Of a stretch of DNA of 64,000 nucleotides, positions 10,256-22,143 are shown one piece after another (the first letter of the stretch is position 1; each line of letters begins with the position of its first letter). The notes beneath the pieces were generated by a model. That model saw nothing but the letters and a program-made list of their open reading frames with translations. It had not been told where the DNA came from and searched no databases. This DNA is from Rhizomys pruinosus. Taxonomy: Eukaryota > Chordata > Mammalia > Rodentia > Spalacidae. The stretch is from NCBI GenBank assembly GCA_009823505.1, contig VZQC01009973.1:145809-209808 (forward strand), in the 5' to 3' direction. The position numbers and the translations under genes are program-made.

Positions 10256-12770
10256 AAGGGCTAGGCGAAAATGGGGGTACTGACTGGCTTCACGTCAAGT
10301 AATATGCCTTTACCGAATATACTTACGTTGTCATTCTCACACCCATCAACCCCTTTCCAATTCCCATTTCGTCATTTTCTCGATTGCCAGTTTTTTTTTT
10401 TTCCTTTTTCTGTTGTTCTTTTACTAGCATCCCTCTCTATGAGAAATATTTATATTACTGGCGTTGTTGGTCCTAGCATCCACATCTGAGGGACACCATT
10501 TCGTCGTTTGTTTTTTCTGTGATGTGTTACTTCACTTAACCATAATGTCTCCTCGCTCATTTCCATTACCTGCACATTTCATTGGGAATGGTTGTCCCTT
10601 TCCTTTACTGTGCCCCAATTGATATTATTGATACATGTACCACATTTTCTCTATTCCACTCATCAGTTGAAGGAAACCTGGGCTTGTTCCAGCTTTGCTA
10701 TTGTGAACAGAGCTGCCAATAAACATAGCGTGCATGTATCTTTGCAGTACGTTGTGTCTTGTGGGTCTATTCCCCGGAGTGGTATGACTGGGTCAAAGGA
10801 AGGCACATTTTGAGTCTTCTAAGGGTTCTACACAATGCTTTCAAACCAGTGGCGTACAAGTGTTACCATTCCCACCCGCAAGAGAGTTTCCCTTTCCCAC
10901 AAACCTCTCCATCATGGTATCGTTTGTGCTTCTGATCCTAGCCATGTCTTATTGGAGTAAGGTGATATCTCGCGTGGTTTTAATTTCATTTTCCTTAATT
11001 ATCCGAGAGAGAGCTTGAACATTCTTAAAGATGTTTCTCGGCCATTTCTAACTCCTCCTCTGTGAAGTCTTATTCAGCTCTTTGATCCATCTTTTGAATG
11101 ATCATTCTGTTTGCCTTTCTTCTTTGCTTGTCTTGAGTAGCTTGATACTCTGGAAATTACTGCTTTGTCAGAGTATCTGCAGTGAAGGTTTCCTCCACTT
11201 TGTGGGTTTTCTCACTTCCTGTATTCGCTTCCTTTGATGTACAGAAGTCTTTTGAGTTTCAATGAGGTCCCATTTGTCAATGTCGATCTTATTCTTGTGC
11301 AGCTGCTTGTCTGATTTAGAAGTCTTTTTCCTTACACCTATGTCTTGTAGTCTGCGCCAAGCTTTTCTTCTACTGCCTCCAGAGACTTGGGTTTCACATT
11401 GAGGACTTTTGGCCCATCTGGAGCTGACCCTTTGTACCAAGGGAGAGGTAGGGGGCGTTTAATTCTTATTCTAAAAGTGGTTGATCCAGTGAGTTTTGCC
11501 AACACCAATTGATGAGAATGCTGTCTTTCTTCCATTGTGTCTCTGGCCCCCTTGTCAAATATGATGGTGGCTGAATGAAATGTAGAGCTTCAGTTTTGGA
11601 TCTTAAGTTTTATTCAATTGGTCAAATGGTCTGTTTTAGTGCCAGTAACAAGCTGTTTTAGACTATAGCTTTGTAGTATAGTTTGATATCTGTTATAGCG
11701 ATCCCCCTGTATTGATCTTTTTAACTCAGGGTTGCTTTTGGCTCTATCCGGGGTCTTTTGTTTTCCAAATGAAATTGAGGATTTTTTTTTCAAGGCTGTG
11801 AAGAAACTCCTTGGGGATTCTGCATGGGATCGCATTAAATCTGTACACTAGTTGGGTAGGATGGACATTTTAATATATTTTATTTTTCCCATCCATGAGC
11901 CTGGGAGTTTGTCCATCTTCTGATGTCCTTCCTCAATTTCCTTTTTCAGGGGTTTAAAATTTTTCGTTGTAGAGATCCTTTGGTTTTGTCTTTGGTTATG
12001 GTTGTTCCTAGGTATTTTTATTGTTTGAGGCTATTTGAGTGGGAAAAGGTCTCCCTTGTAGTCCTTCTTCAATTGTTGTTGTTTGTGTCAGAAAGGCTAC
12101 TGATTTTTCTAGGTTTATTTGTATCCGCCCTTTACCAAAGCTCTTGATCGTTCTAGGAGTTTTGGTGGAGTTTCTTAGCATCCCTTTAGGTAGGACCTTC
12201 ATCATCAGCAAAAAGGGGATAGCTTGACCTCCTCTTTTCCCAATTGAAACTCTTTTAATTCCTTTTCTTTCCTTATTGCCTTAGCTAGGGTTTTTCTAGC
12301 CTATAGTGAAGAAGAGGGTTGGTGACAGGGGGCAGCCTGCCGAGTTCCTACCCTTAAAGGGGAATGCTTTTTTCATTTCCCCATTTAGGATTGATATTGG
12401 CTATGAGTTTCTGTCTATTGTCTTTGATACATTGAGGACTGATCCTCAAGGACCATTCCTTTAGTACTTTAATCATGAAGGTCTGCTGGATTTTGTCAAA
12501 GGTTCTCCGCATCACTTGCGATGATGGTGTGTTTTTTGTCCTCCAGTCCATTTATATGTTTATATGTTTATTGATTTTCACATGTTGACCATACCTGCAG
12601 GTCTGGTTTGAATCAACTTGTCATGGTGGATGATTTTCTGATGTGAGTCTGTATGCGATTTTGCCAGTACCTTGTTTAGAATTTTGGCATCTATGTTCAA
12701 ATAGGAGATGGGTCTATAGTTCCCTTTTTGGTAGTATCTTCTTCCCTGAGTTTTGGCTAGTAGTTGGTCT
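10256..12770 (-). mobile_element. L1 ORF2 region, reverse strand, heavily frame-broken
   Basis: Read on the minus strand this covers reverse-transcriptase and C-terminal ORF2. It follows the same text as the L1s at 6660 and 59886 (for example TTTCTCTATTCCACTCATCAG near 10650 and GTTGTTCCTAGGTATTTTTA near 12002). It differs from those copies by many single-base insertions and deletions, so no frame exceeds about 90 codons over 2.5 kb. Either it is very old or the assembly is poorly polished here. Confidence 0.85.
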
Positions 12771-12771
12771 A

Positions 12772-12860
12772 AGCCGTGAGTTCCAGGACATTGGGGCTAC
12801 AGGGAGGACCTGTTTTGAAACACACACACACCACAACACACATCACACACACACACAAAT
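12772..12860. repeat. B1 remnant and (CA)n
   Basis: GTGAGTTCCAGGACATTGGG and GGACCTGTTTTGAAA resemble the 3' half of a B1 SINE on the plus strand. This runs into an imperfect CA array at about 12821-12857. Confidence 0.6.
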
Positions 12861-12904
12861 CAGCATGACTTCATGTTTAAAGTATGGGGAATTGAGACTG
12901 CGAG

Positions 12905-13440
12905 GGAACAATTCTCAACACATTTAAAGCCATGTACAATAAATCCACACAGCCAGTATTATGCTAAATGGGGAAAAAACTAGAAGTGTGTTTCCCTTTA
13001 AAGTCTGGAACCCAGCAAGGCTTCCCCCTATACCCACTCATCTTAAATATAGCTTGAAATGCTCACAAGAGCAATAGGACAAAAAAAAGGACATCAGAGG
13101 ATTACTAATTGGAAAAGAGGAAGTCAAACTATCATTTTTGCAGATTACGTGATAATTTGCCTAAGGGATACCAAAAACTCCACCAGAAAGCTTCTAGAAA
13201 CCATCAAGAGCTTCAGTAAAGTGGTGGGATACTAACTTAACTTAGAAATCTTGGTACTGTATTTTTATGCCAAAAACAATCATTTGGAGTAGTACAATGA
13301 GACTTTCACACTCACAATAGCCTCCAAAAATAAATTATCTAGGAACAAACCTGACCAAACACACCAAAAATCTCTATAAAAATGTTTTTTAATAACTGAG
13401 CTAGAATAAGCAAATAGAAGAATTTATAACCTTGAGGGTG
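12905..13440 (+). mobile_element. L1 ORF2 fragment (reverse transcriptase), plus strand
   Basis: The region follows L1 ORF2 text through the catalytic area: TATTATGCTAAATGGGGAAA, then the equivalent of the FADD motif at about 13136-13150, mutated here to read F-A-D-Y. It then runs through CTCCACCAGAAAGCTTCTAG. It is truncated at both ends and frame-broken. Confidence 0.85.
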
Positions 13441-13778
13441 TTAAACATTTGCCATATGGTTTAACCCATCAGACTGTACACACCCTTTGAAATTTTGGGC
13501 ACTTTTCCATTATACAGCATAAGGAAAGTAAAAAAATAATGCTAGAAGGTGCTAAATTAAAACCCAAAACCTTACTTTCCCATACTCCTCTGCAGTCCAT
13601 CTTTTTCATGAGAATCCTCCTGCTAAATCTATAATCAGGAAATATGTGAACTCTAGATAGAGACTGAGGACAAAGGCCATGGTTCAAAAGAAAGGAAATC
13701 TTATTTTCTGTCACTTTCTGTTTCCATATGTGTCTGGCTTTGTGTGAGTCTCCATGATCTCCATGTGTTGTGTTGTGC

Positions 13779-13818
<40 letters not shown>

Positions 13819-14290
13819 GAGTAGAGAGCAATATGTGTAGGTGTGGTGTGTGTGTGTGTGTGTGTGTGTGTGGGCTGGCTTTCCAGTTATATCATATCTT
13901 TTTGTCCATATTTTACTCCAATTATTTCTTAGGGACATTCCTTCTTTTTGGCATGCACTTTCTGGCTTCTTTACATGTCCAACTAGACCTCAGTCTTCAT
14001 CTCTGACTCTATCTCTGGGATGGGACAGTGAATGCATTTGAAAATGCAAAAAGCCAATGCCTTGGTACATAAAGGAATTCCTCTGGTGGTGACAGTTTCT
14101 GCTTTTGACTCTCTGGGTGTGTAGTGGATGCCACCTGGATTCCTAATCAGACTAGTTCTGTGGCACATGTTGGTAGCTATCCTAGTATCAGAACTTCAAG
14201 CTCAGGTTCTGGACTTTATGAGAGATGAACTCAGGTAAACAATGCCCTCCTAAAACATTGCTACTTGTTTTAAGTCTGTCCTGAAATGAC
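13441..14290. other. Non-genic; microsatellites at 13780-13871
   Basis: There is a (TG)n run at about 13780-13796, a (GA)n run at about 13795-13816 and a second (GT)n run at about 13848-13871. No exon or named repeat is otherwise visible. Open frames here are low-complexity by-products of the microsatellites. Confidence 0.6.
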
Positions 14291-16945
14291 AGATTACAAT
14301 ATTTTATGCCATCCAATGCTCAAAAGACCTCCATGAAACCCCAATGCTCTTAAAATAATAGAAGATAAATACGTTGGCAGTAAGTAACCTTATATAAGAC
14401 ATAGGCACAGGTTCTACACAGACAGAACTGATCAGGAAAGATGGTCAACAATAAACAAGTGGGAACTCATTAACTAAAATGCTTCTTGTACACCAACCCA
14501 AATGTAAAAAATAAAGAAGTGAGAGAAAACACACAGAGTGGAGGAAGCCTTCACAGTGACACTTCTGATAGAGCATTAACATCCAGAGGATATAAACATA
14601 CTCAAAACAACAAAGGTGCAAGAAAAAAATGATCCACCTCAAAAGAGGAATAAGATCTGACAGAGACTAACAATACTGAAGAAAAATAAACCTGCTGATG
14701 AAACATCTTTTTTTGAACATTTTTTTATTGATGGCTTGTGCATTCTACATCATTTTCCAATCCAGTTAGGCATATTTCCCTTCCTTCCCGCACCCCCACC
14801 CCATCCCGATCATGCATTCTGCCAAACTGTCCTGGCATCGCTCTCAGTTTTTTTTTCCATCTTTTTTTTTTTTTTTTTTTTTTTTATGAGTACAAGCTCC
14901 TTCATGAAAACCAATTTGCAGGCAGTTGTGCACAAACCCCACAGCGCCACCATCCAGCGGGGAGTGAGTGGAGTTGTAGGTCAATCAAGTTGATCAAATG
15001 CTGTTGTCTCAGACGACTATGTTGCTGTAGTTTCAACATTCCCCCCAATCGCAGCCCTTACATTTACCATGCCCCCTCTTCTGCAGATTGTTCCCTAGGC
15101 TCTAGAAAAGGGGCACAGGTGGATGAGGAAGCAAAACAGTCACCCTCTTGGAGCTTGTTGTTCTTGGATCTGGTTAATTTTGGTTGTTTCCTTTCATGGG
15201 GCTGACAGTTATGTCCAGGAATACCCTTCCGATTTTGCATACTAATGAAGCACAAGCAATTAGATATATAGGTATTTAAGCAGCACTAATAGTTATGGTA
15301 GGTTACTTTGGTATAGACACATATGTTTGGATGATATGTTAATCCATGAATTACATTTTTTCCTGTTAAATATGACAGAGTCTTACTGTGGCTTATAACA
15401 TCTCCTAACCTGTAGAGGATGTAAGCTTGTGGCATCAGCCATGGGTTATTCCTCCAAGGAGAGAGCCAATAGCCAATTAGATTTGGGATATACAGGCATA
15501 TGGCTGCCTTTGCTGCACAGTATTTCCAAGCAGGTGAGGTGTAGCTGGTGCTGATGGTGGAGTCTTGCTTGACTCAAGGAGACCCGTATTTGCTTTATTG
15601 GTTGAGTGGCCTTTGGTAACACTCTCTGGTATTCCAGAGGCCATCTGTACACTTGCATGTGTGGTCTCAATACATCTTTCCCATTTTAACGTCAGGTCTT
15701 CGGCAGCAGGGCCTTATCACCTCTCTTCTTGCAGGTATCCCAGTTTAGAGGCAAGGATAAATATCTTATAAAGTGTTCAGCTAATAATTATGAAAATGTA
15801 AATTAAAACTACTTTAAAATTTCATCTTTCTCTGGTAATATTAGCCATGATCAAGAAAACAAAGGATACCAAATGCTGGAGAGTATGTGGGGAAAGCGGA
15901 AGAATCATCCACTGCTAGTTTACAACTTCTATGAAAAACATTGAAGAGAACTTCTGCATTGAAAAATTAAAAAAATAAAAAACGAAAAATAGTTGAAAGA
16001 CATGTATGGCAGAACACATGAGCTCTGGTGAGGTGTGGAGCAAGGAAGAGGGAATGAATCTAAATTCGATTAAGAAATATTGCATGAAATGCACAAAATT
16101 CAATTAGAAACTCTAAATGAGCCTACCACCTGAGCCAGTCATACCACTCCTATGTATATACCCACAAGACTCATCCTATTGCAGTGATACATGCACAGCC
16201 ATGTTTATTGCAGCTCTCATCAAAACAAAGAAGAGCTGGGAGCAACCAAGTGTCCCTCAATCTACAAATGGATAAAGAAAATGTGGTACATCTACACAAT
16301 GGAATTCTATGCAGCAATAAAGAAAGATGACATTATGAACTTTGCATGTACATGGGTGGAACTAGAAGCCATTATGCTAAGTGAAGTAACACCATCCCAG
16401 AAAAACAAAGGGCATATGGTATCCCTCATTTGTGGATCCTAGCAACAAATCTCTATTTGTAAGGCAAAATGTATAATTATTTTCAGAGGGGGAGGTTAGT
16501 AGTAAATATAATGCATATTATTCATCAACTTCCTACATAATGTAGGAATGTAAAGTAACACTTTTCTATACCTGCATAAGGCTCTACTGTGAAAATGTGA
16601 ACCCCTAAACATGTTGTGGAATTAACCTATAGTTTATTTTCAAACGTCATAATTTTGGTATATGTGTAGTGTGTATTTATGCATATTTTGGAGTGATACA
16701 AATTAGAAGGAACAACAACTTAAAAAAAGAGACTGGGTCAAAGAACTAACTCAAACAGTAAACTTCTGCCCCAAACAGTAAACTTCTTCATTGAAAAATT
16801 CAAAATAAAAGACTGAGAAAAAGAAAAAAGACATATACGGCAGAACACATGAGCTCTGGTAGGGTAGGGGAAAGGAAGGGGTAATGGGTCAAATTTGATT
16901 ATGAAATGTTGTATGAAATGCACAAAATCTCAATATAAAATTCTG
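14291..16945 (+). mobile_element. L1 ORF2 end and 3' UTR, plus strand, with two nested insertions
   Basis: L1 ORF2 text runs at 14390-14640, resumes at about 15770-15905 (ATCAAGAAAACAAAGGATAC, ATCATCCACTGCTAG) and again at 16111-16440. The last part encodes MWYIYTMEFYAAIKKDDIMN near residues 30-50 of the frame starting 16191. The 3' UTR runs to about 16945, with a G-rich purine stretch and a TGTATGAAATGCACAAA terminus. Two insertions split it: the L1-tailed element at 14706-15765 and an older L1 3'-UTR piece at about 15940-16105. It is frame-broken and inactive. Confidence 0.88.
14706..15765 (-). mobile_element. L1-tailed repeat, reverse strand, about 1.05 kb
   Basis: The left end is poly-T then TTATTGATGGCTTGTGCATT, a C-rich block (14785-14805) and CATGCATTCTGCC. 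The shared body then continues to about 15765 (GTCAGGTCTTCGGCAGCAGG near 15690). It interrupts L1 ORF2, which resumes directly to its right, so it is a real insertion. A shared AAYATCTT motif at both edges is a candidate short target duplication. It is a 5'-truncated copy of the family whose longest copy is at 8136-10255. Confidence 0.75.
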
Positions 16946-17924
16946 CTGACAAAATTACGGTGATTCTTTGGTTAAAAACATTTTCCTAAGTATACTATGA
17001 AAGTTGTTAAGGGAGGACATCAATCAATAATCCAAATCCAGGCCCAAAGCCTAATAATTACATCAATGGCCAGGACATGGTATATCGTGCAGTAGTGGCA
17101 CTTTTATTTTCAGGGTAACCAGCAGCTATCTGATTGCATTTAATGTTTTCTCAATGGGAGAGAATTCATGCGTGGCACTGTAAAATTAGACAGATGTACA
17201 TGCCTGAAGAGGGCATAGATCCTAGAGAAAAACAGAATTCTGCCTAGAGAGATCTATCTATTTCAAGATGAATTTTCTTACTCTATGCTAAATACAGATT
17301 CTTATAATTACAGACAGGTATACCATTCACTGCTCATCAAAGAAACTTATTTCTGCAGTAGATGGAGGCTATTACAGATTGCCACCACTGGTCTCACATA
17401 GAGTATGTGTATCTGAGAGATGTCCACCTATGAGTGGACATACGTGGTTCATCTACAATGGAACTCTGACCCTAAGGCTCATGGAACATAGCATAATAGT
17501 AGGTAGAAAGAATACTAGGCACCCCTCAACTCTCACCAGTGAAGTTTCCTCATGTAAGAGAGTGCCATTCCCACAGAAAGCCACAAGTAGCCAAAGTGCA
17601 TAGAATAGTCTGTAAAGAGCATGTACCTGAAGAAGTCTCACATTAAATCTTACCCACCTATGGCACAGGGATCATTGAAGAAAGAGGGTAAAAAGATTGT
17701 AAGTGTCAGGTTTAATTTATGATAATAAGGAATCAGAGTCTTCCAGGCATCTGGGAACTTGCTCATTTCAATTTTCAGCAATAATGAATGCATGCACAAG
17801 ATCCAATGTGGCAAAACTGCAGCAAAGAACTTAACTAATGGGGAGCAGGCCCCAATATTAGCTGAGGAACCATTGGTAGGTGATTACTTCTGGGTGATGG
17901 AGAAACGATCTTTTTTTTTCTTAG
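16946..17924. repeat. Dispersed repeat of unidentified class, copy 1
   Basis: Its wording recurs at about 51441-52330 and, in part, at 41010, 53655, 55370 and 58780. Shared landmarks are TCATCAAAGAA(A/G)CTT, a CAG(T/A)AGATGGAGGCTATTAC-type phrase, a TCTACAATGGAAC-type phrase followed by CTAAGGCTCA, and AAAGATTGTAAGTG. No coding frame is conserved. It is likely transposon-derived, but I cannot assign the family by eye. Confidence 0.55.
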
Positions 17925-18110
17925 TTTTTATTGAGCTTTTGTACATCTCACACAACATTTCTTAATCAAATTTAGACATGTTCTCCCATCCATACTCCCC
18001 TCACCAGAATTCATGCATTCTGCCATACATGTTAATTCCTGTCTTGCATCTTTTAATGTCTTTTTTTAAATTTTTTTTATACAAAAGTTCACATTTTTGG
18101 TTATATCTGT
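17925..18110 (-). mobile_element. Old L1 3'-UTR fragment, reverse strand
   Basis: Poly-T, TTTTTATTGAGCTTTTGTAC, a C-rich stretch and CATGCATTCTGCCATACATG give the reversed L1 3' terminus. A B2 tail remnant (TTGCATACATGCAGGAAGTA, then AATAAAA repeats) follows at about 18140-18225. Confidence 0.7.
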
Positions 18111-18229
18111 AAGGGAGTGATTCTAGGTTAGTTGACTAGATTCTTCAGGCATTGCATTGCACAGGTATACTTGCATACATGCAGGAAGTACACTAATGTA
18201 TAAAATAAAAATAATAAAAATTAGGTGTA

Positions 18230-20008
18230 AAGGAAAACCATTCTAAGCAGAAAAGTAGTTCTTTTCATCTACATTCTCTATGTTCCAAAGCACAACTTTC
18301 AAACACTGACAATAGAACCATGACAGAATGAGGGAGGGGGCATTGAATATCTTCAGCATTCCTTGTAAGAAACAAGATGAAATAAGCAACCACATTTCAG
18401 AATTGCTGTGGCTCATGCAGGAAGGTCCTCAACATTGTTATTATATGACACAATCATCCTTTTTTCAATGCTGTTACTACACGGATTTCCCAGCCCACCT
18501 CATAGAAAGAGCAAAGAGAACAGAACAGCAATCTTTCAAGTAGGAGACTGTGGAATACTTCAAGTTGAACAAGCTTGGCAACTTAGAAGCACATCTCTAA
18601 GAAATGTTCCAGATAGCAATAGCAAAGGTCACAGATGATTCCAAATATTATTAGCTTTGGGATGGATTTGCTGGTATGAGTTTTACAGTTTGTGCAGGAA
18701 AGAAGAATGAATTCTCCTAAATGTTTTCAATGATAAACATGCAGGACTCCCCTGCCTTGTAATTACTCTCGTCCCTTTAGCCCTTTAGTGTCAGAAGCAT
18801 ATTATTCAAATAATTCATATGTCCCAATGCTCTTGGCTCTTTGGCTACAGGAGGTAGAACAAAGACTTTATCTTCTAATATAATTATAATGAGCTCAGCT
18901 GGGTTTTGTTATGTGTATCTGCATCTCCCAATAGGAATTCTAAAAGAAATAAAAAAATAAACCCTTCTAGAATATATTTGCCTTTTGATTCTAAAATATA
19001 TGGCAATTCCATCCATAATCTGAGCTCTAAATCACAACTCCTTGATTGTGTACTTCAAAAACAGCCCAATTTTTAGATCAACAATTCACTCTTCAATGGA
19101 AAAGTGAAAACATCGTTAAGAGAAGCAAAGTTTGGGGTGTGAGGGGTATTGAATTGTTGACACTTGCAATTAAATGGATAACTATTCCAAGATGGAGAGT
19201 TCTTAGGCCTGCTCACAAGGCAACACATTGACTCTAAAGAGCCCAAATCTTTGTATCACTTGGTATGATACTCCTGATCAGAACACTGGAAAAGGGGCAC
19301 ATTTTAATGGGAGGTGGAAAAAAGAAATATAATTTGAGAACAAAGAGATATGCAGGCAGAGCAAGTGGTCTAAAATTGGTCAAAATATATTGTGTTGAAT
19401 TTCCAAGCATTCCATAGAAAAAGAAGAAATAGAGTTAGTAGGAGAGGAAGGAGGTCAACACGAACAAGTCTGGGGAGGCCCAGTGCTCTGACTGGCAATG
19501 CCCAGGCTCAAAGACCTCACAAAGGGCAGCTGCCATTTACTTCTGATCCTCATGAAATGGAACTGGACATTGTGCTGAGGAAGAGGCAGGAGCTGGAATA
19601 CATATGACTCTTCATGTCTTCTTCTTTCTCATGAATCTACAATGACTCCCAAACAACCAATGTGTGCAGTTTGGGGACCACAGGAAACAGATAACTGCTG
19701 TCAGACCCCAGAAATAGTACAGACCTCATAGCTTAGAGCATTCTCATGTGCAGGAGCCACCTTCTTGACACAGTGACCCAATCTTCAATTCTGTGCACCA
19801 TGCTCTGGCCTCATAGTTCTCCTATCAACACAAAGAAGGATTTGCTATTGGTGGGATTTTTCTCTAGTCATGAATCTCAATAGGACTTGAAGAAGATGAG
19901 GGAAGTCCCTATAAGGGAAAAGAGAAGTGACCTGAAGGAGAGGAGATGCTGGCAACATGGCATTCCTTCCTTACAGCTGAACTTTACCGAAATATCCTGG
20001 GATGATTA
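18230..20008. other. Mostly unique sequence, no gene recognised
   Basis: This is one of the least repetitive parts of the window. A slightly GC-richer patch at about 19420-19600 has an open frame of 71 codons starting at 19392. It has no recognisable domain, start context or splice signals, so I do not call it a gene. The region lies upstream of the signal-peptide exon and could hold its regulatory sequence. Confidence 0.4.
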
Positions 20009-20345
20009 GTTTTAAATTTCAACCTGACATAACCCATCTGGGAATAGTCATAATGAGGAACTGTCTAGAACATGTTGGCCTCTGGGCTTAGCTACGGATC
20101 TTATCTTTATTATGAATTCTATAACACGACCCAGCCCAGTGCAGAGGGTGAGGCACCATTCCCTAGGAGAGGGTTCTGATTAGTAAGAGAGATGAACAAG
20201 CTCTATGAGAGTGAGCAAGGCAGCAAGTATCCTTCATCCTTTTATTTCCATCTGTTCCTGACTGGGGATGTGATGTGATGGCTGTGTGAGTTCCTACATG
20301 GTATCCCCTCAATAACCAATGGAAGTAGAATAAACTTTTATCCTT
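20009..20345 (+). mobile_element. ERVL-class solo LTR, plus strand, decayed
   Basis: It runs from GATTAGTTTTAAATTTCAAC through CCTCTGGGCTTAGC, GACCCAGCCCAGTGCAGAGG and ATGTGATGTGATGGCTG to AGAATAAACTTTTATCC near the end. This layout, with an AATAAA near the 3' end, resembles ERVL/MT2-like LTRs of rodents. It has no internal region. Confidence 0.6.
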
Positions 20346-21180
20346 AAATTTTTATTTTTCAAGATATTTTCCTCCTTGGAAAAAATAAAAACTTATTTTG
20401 TTCTAAAACCTTCCTTCATTCATGATAATTAAAATCATTTTATTGTTATTACCCACAGGCATCAATAACTGTTTGTACTTGATATATATGAAATGGTTCT
20501 TCCAGAATTTCATTGAATATTTGATCGAGCAGTCATTTTAATTTTGGAATCAATAGATAAGTGACAGATTCTTAGAGAAAAACAAAATTCAAGCCTAGAT
20601 ATACACATATAAAGGAAGGATTAGGGGAGATAAACAAACAGCCCCTGCCTTGCACCTACATGAGAGCTTCATTTCTGAACCTGGAAACTTTCTGTAAAGA
20701 TATTTCTACTTAGAAATATGAACTTGGTGTTGGATCTTCTAGGAGAAAATATACAAATGTGAAAACTGAGAGAGAAGCTTCCCATGAAGCAAATTTCAGC
20801 TCACATCAGCTAATGTCGGGAAAGGACATATCTGAGGACCTTTTCAGGCACCTTGCTCTATAGGAGGGACAAACACTATCATGTGCCATAAAATCACTTG
20901 TTTACAATGCTGGACAACCATTCCAAGTCTTTCTGGCAATAATAACCCTACACATAGTTCTTGAGGTCTCACTTGGACACTGTAGCATTGAGAACACATC
21001 AATCCTAACAGGAAAAAAAAACTGACTTAGGTTTCCAAGTCAAGAACAGAATTAATTCAAACCCAGAGACATATTTGCACAGGTATGTAGGTGCCTCTGA
21101 ACTCATGCCAGGAGTTTGGAATATTGGAACATCACTCTAGATAGAGCACCTCCTTTCAACTTGTCTTTGAGTTTGCCTAA
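20346..21180. other. Unique sequence upstream of the signal-peptide exon
   Basis: No repeat is recognised. An octamer-like ATATTTGCAC lies at about 21071-21080, roughly 210 bases upstream of the start codon of the next gene. Its relevance is unproven. Confidence 0.35.
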
Positions 21181-21191
21181 CCGCCCCTACC

Positions 21192-21199
21192 TATAAATA
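21192..21199 (+). promoter_or_regulatory. TATA box of the signal-peptide gene
   Basis: TATAAATA lies 86-93 bases upstream of the ATG at 21285. Transcription would therefore be expected to start near 21220-21225, giving a 5' UTR of about 60 bases, typical of small secreted-protein genes. The call rests on the motif and spacing only. Confidence 0.6.
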
Positions 21200-21284
21200 A
21201 GGCCACTGTGAACTTGGGTTGTAACATCAGCTGAATATCAGACAAGATTTTCTTCCTGTCCACTGTCGGAACCCAGTGGGAAAC

Positions 21285-21345
21285 ATGAGAATCCACAGCT
21301 CTCAAATCCTGATGTCTTTATTACTCATTTCCTGGATCACCACAG
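21285..21345 (+). CDS. First coding exon of a small secreted protein (signal peptide), gene unknown
   Basis: The exon encodes MRIHSSQILMSLLLISWITT (20 residues) plus the first base of a glycine codon, and ends at an excellent donor (ACAG|GTAAGC). The product has a basic start, a hydrophobic core (ILMSLLLISW) and small polar residues near the expected cleavage point, so it reads as a cleavable signal peptide directing secretion. A TATA box sits upstream, and the phase-1 exon end is common in beta-defensin, chemokine and immunoglobulin-V leader exons. The matching acceptor is at 26929. I cannot identify the family: the MRIH start recalls some beta-defensins, and the SQ-LMSLL wording recalls kappa leaders, but neither is diagnostic. 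The gene is probably broken, because its second exon is cut by a provirus. Confidence 0.6.
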
Positions 21346-22045
21346 GTAAGCCTCAGCAACAGCTAAATACCTGAGAAGGGAGGAGATGCAGGAGCAAGGG
21401 GAAGTGGAGAAGAACTACTCCTAGGATTATAAGGGGGTGATGAGAGAATGGCATGGTTGAACTATGGAGATGCAGGGCTTTTCACAGGCAGATCTGGGGA
21501 TTACAGTGCCTGCAATTGCCCAAGCAAGTCAAGCACGTCTTGTGTGGTAGGAATTCTACTTAGGTGACATTAGACTACTACAATAATAGACCAGGTTCTT
21601 TTTCTAAGGGATATGTTAGCAATAACCCAACCAGCACATGCCAGTAAGATTCAGGGACACACCAAAGTGCAGGCAATATAGGGACCACAAGATAACTTTC
21701 AATGTGCTGGAACAACCAACTTACATTACTGAGATCTCCCTAATTATCATGAGGGGCAGCTCAAACTTATCAAATGATAGCAGAATTTCTGGGACAAGGT
21801 GGCCTGTCCTGGTGTGGGGAATGATGGGATCCTTCAGGAGGAAATGAGGATACTTTGTTCAGCTCAATTTTAAGGTAAATTTGAGTAGGTTTTGAATTAA
21901 TACACCTTATTTCCTTACCTGTATAGTAAGGTTGCTCGGGCAGAAAAAAAAATCAGAAAAAAATTGAAAAATAGTACTGTGTTTGTCTCAAGGATTTTTC
22001 TGGCTCCGCGATATTCCCAACAGACCCCCTGATCCATATCTTGGC
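21346..22045. other. Intron 1, unique part
   Basis: Bases 21346-22045 contain no recognised repeat and are presumed 5' intron sequence of the signal-peptide gene. No further exon with paired splice sites is apparent. Confidence 0.45.
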
Positions 22046-22143
22046 TGCCGGAGTCCAGCTCCAGCAGCTTCAGGCCCTGAAGTGGGTGGACTCAAACGCT
22101 GCAATGAAATTAATCAAATGAGACACAAGAATCTCTTTCTTTT

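Noticed and set aside
2293..13871. Tandem dinucleotide and other short repeats as CRISPR-like arrays
   Set aside because: They are simple microsatellites with no spacers, in a mammalian genome.
14738..15205. 155-codon plus-strand frame as a gene
   Set aside because: It lies antisense across the L1-tailed repeat, including its poly-T and C-rich tail.
21071..21080. Octamer-like ATTTGCA motif as proof of an immunoglobulin kappa V gene
   Set aside because: It is about 210 bases from the ATG, further than usual for V promoters, and the exon 2 residues do not read as a V domain.
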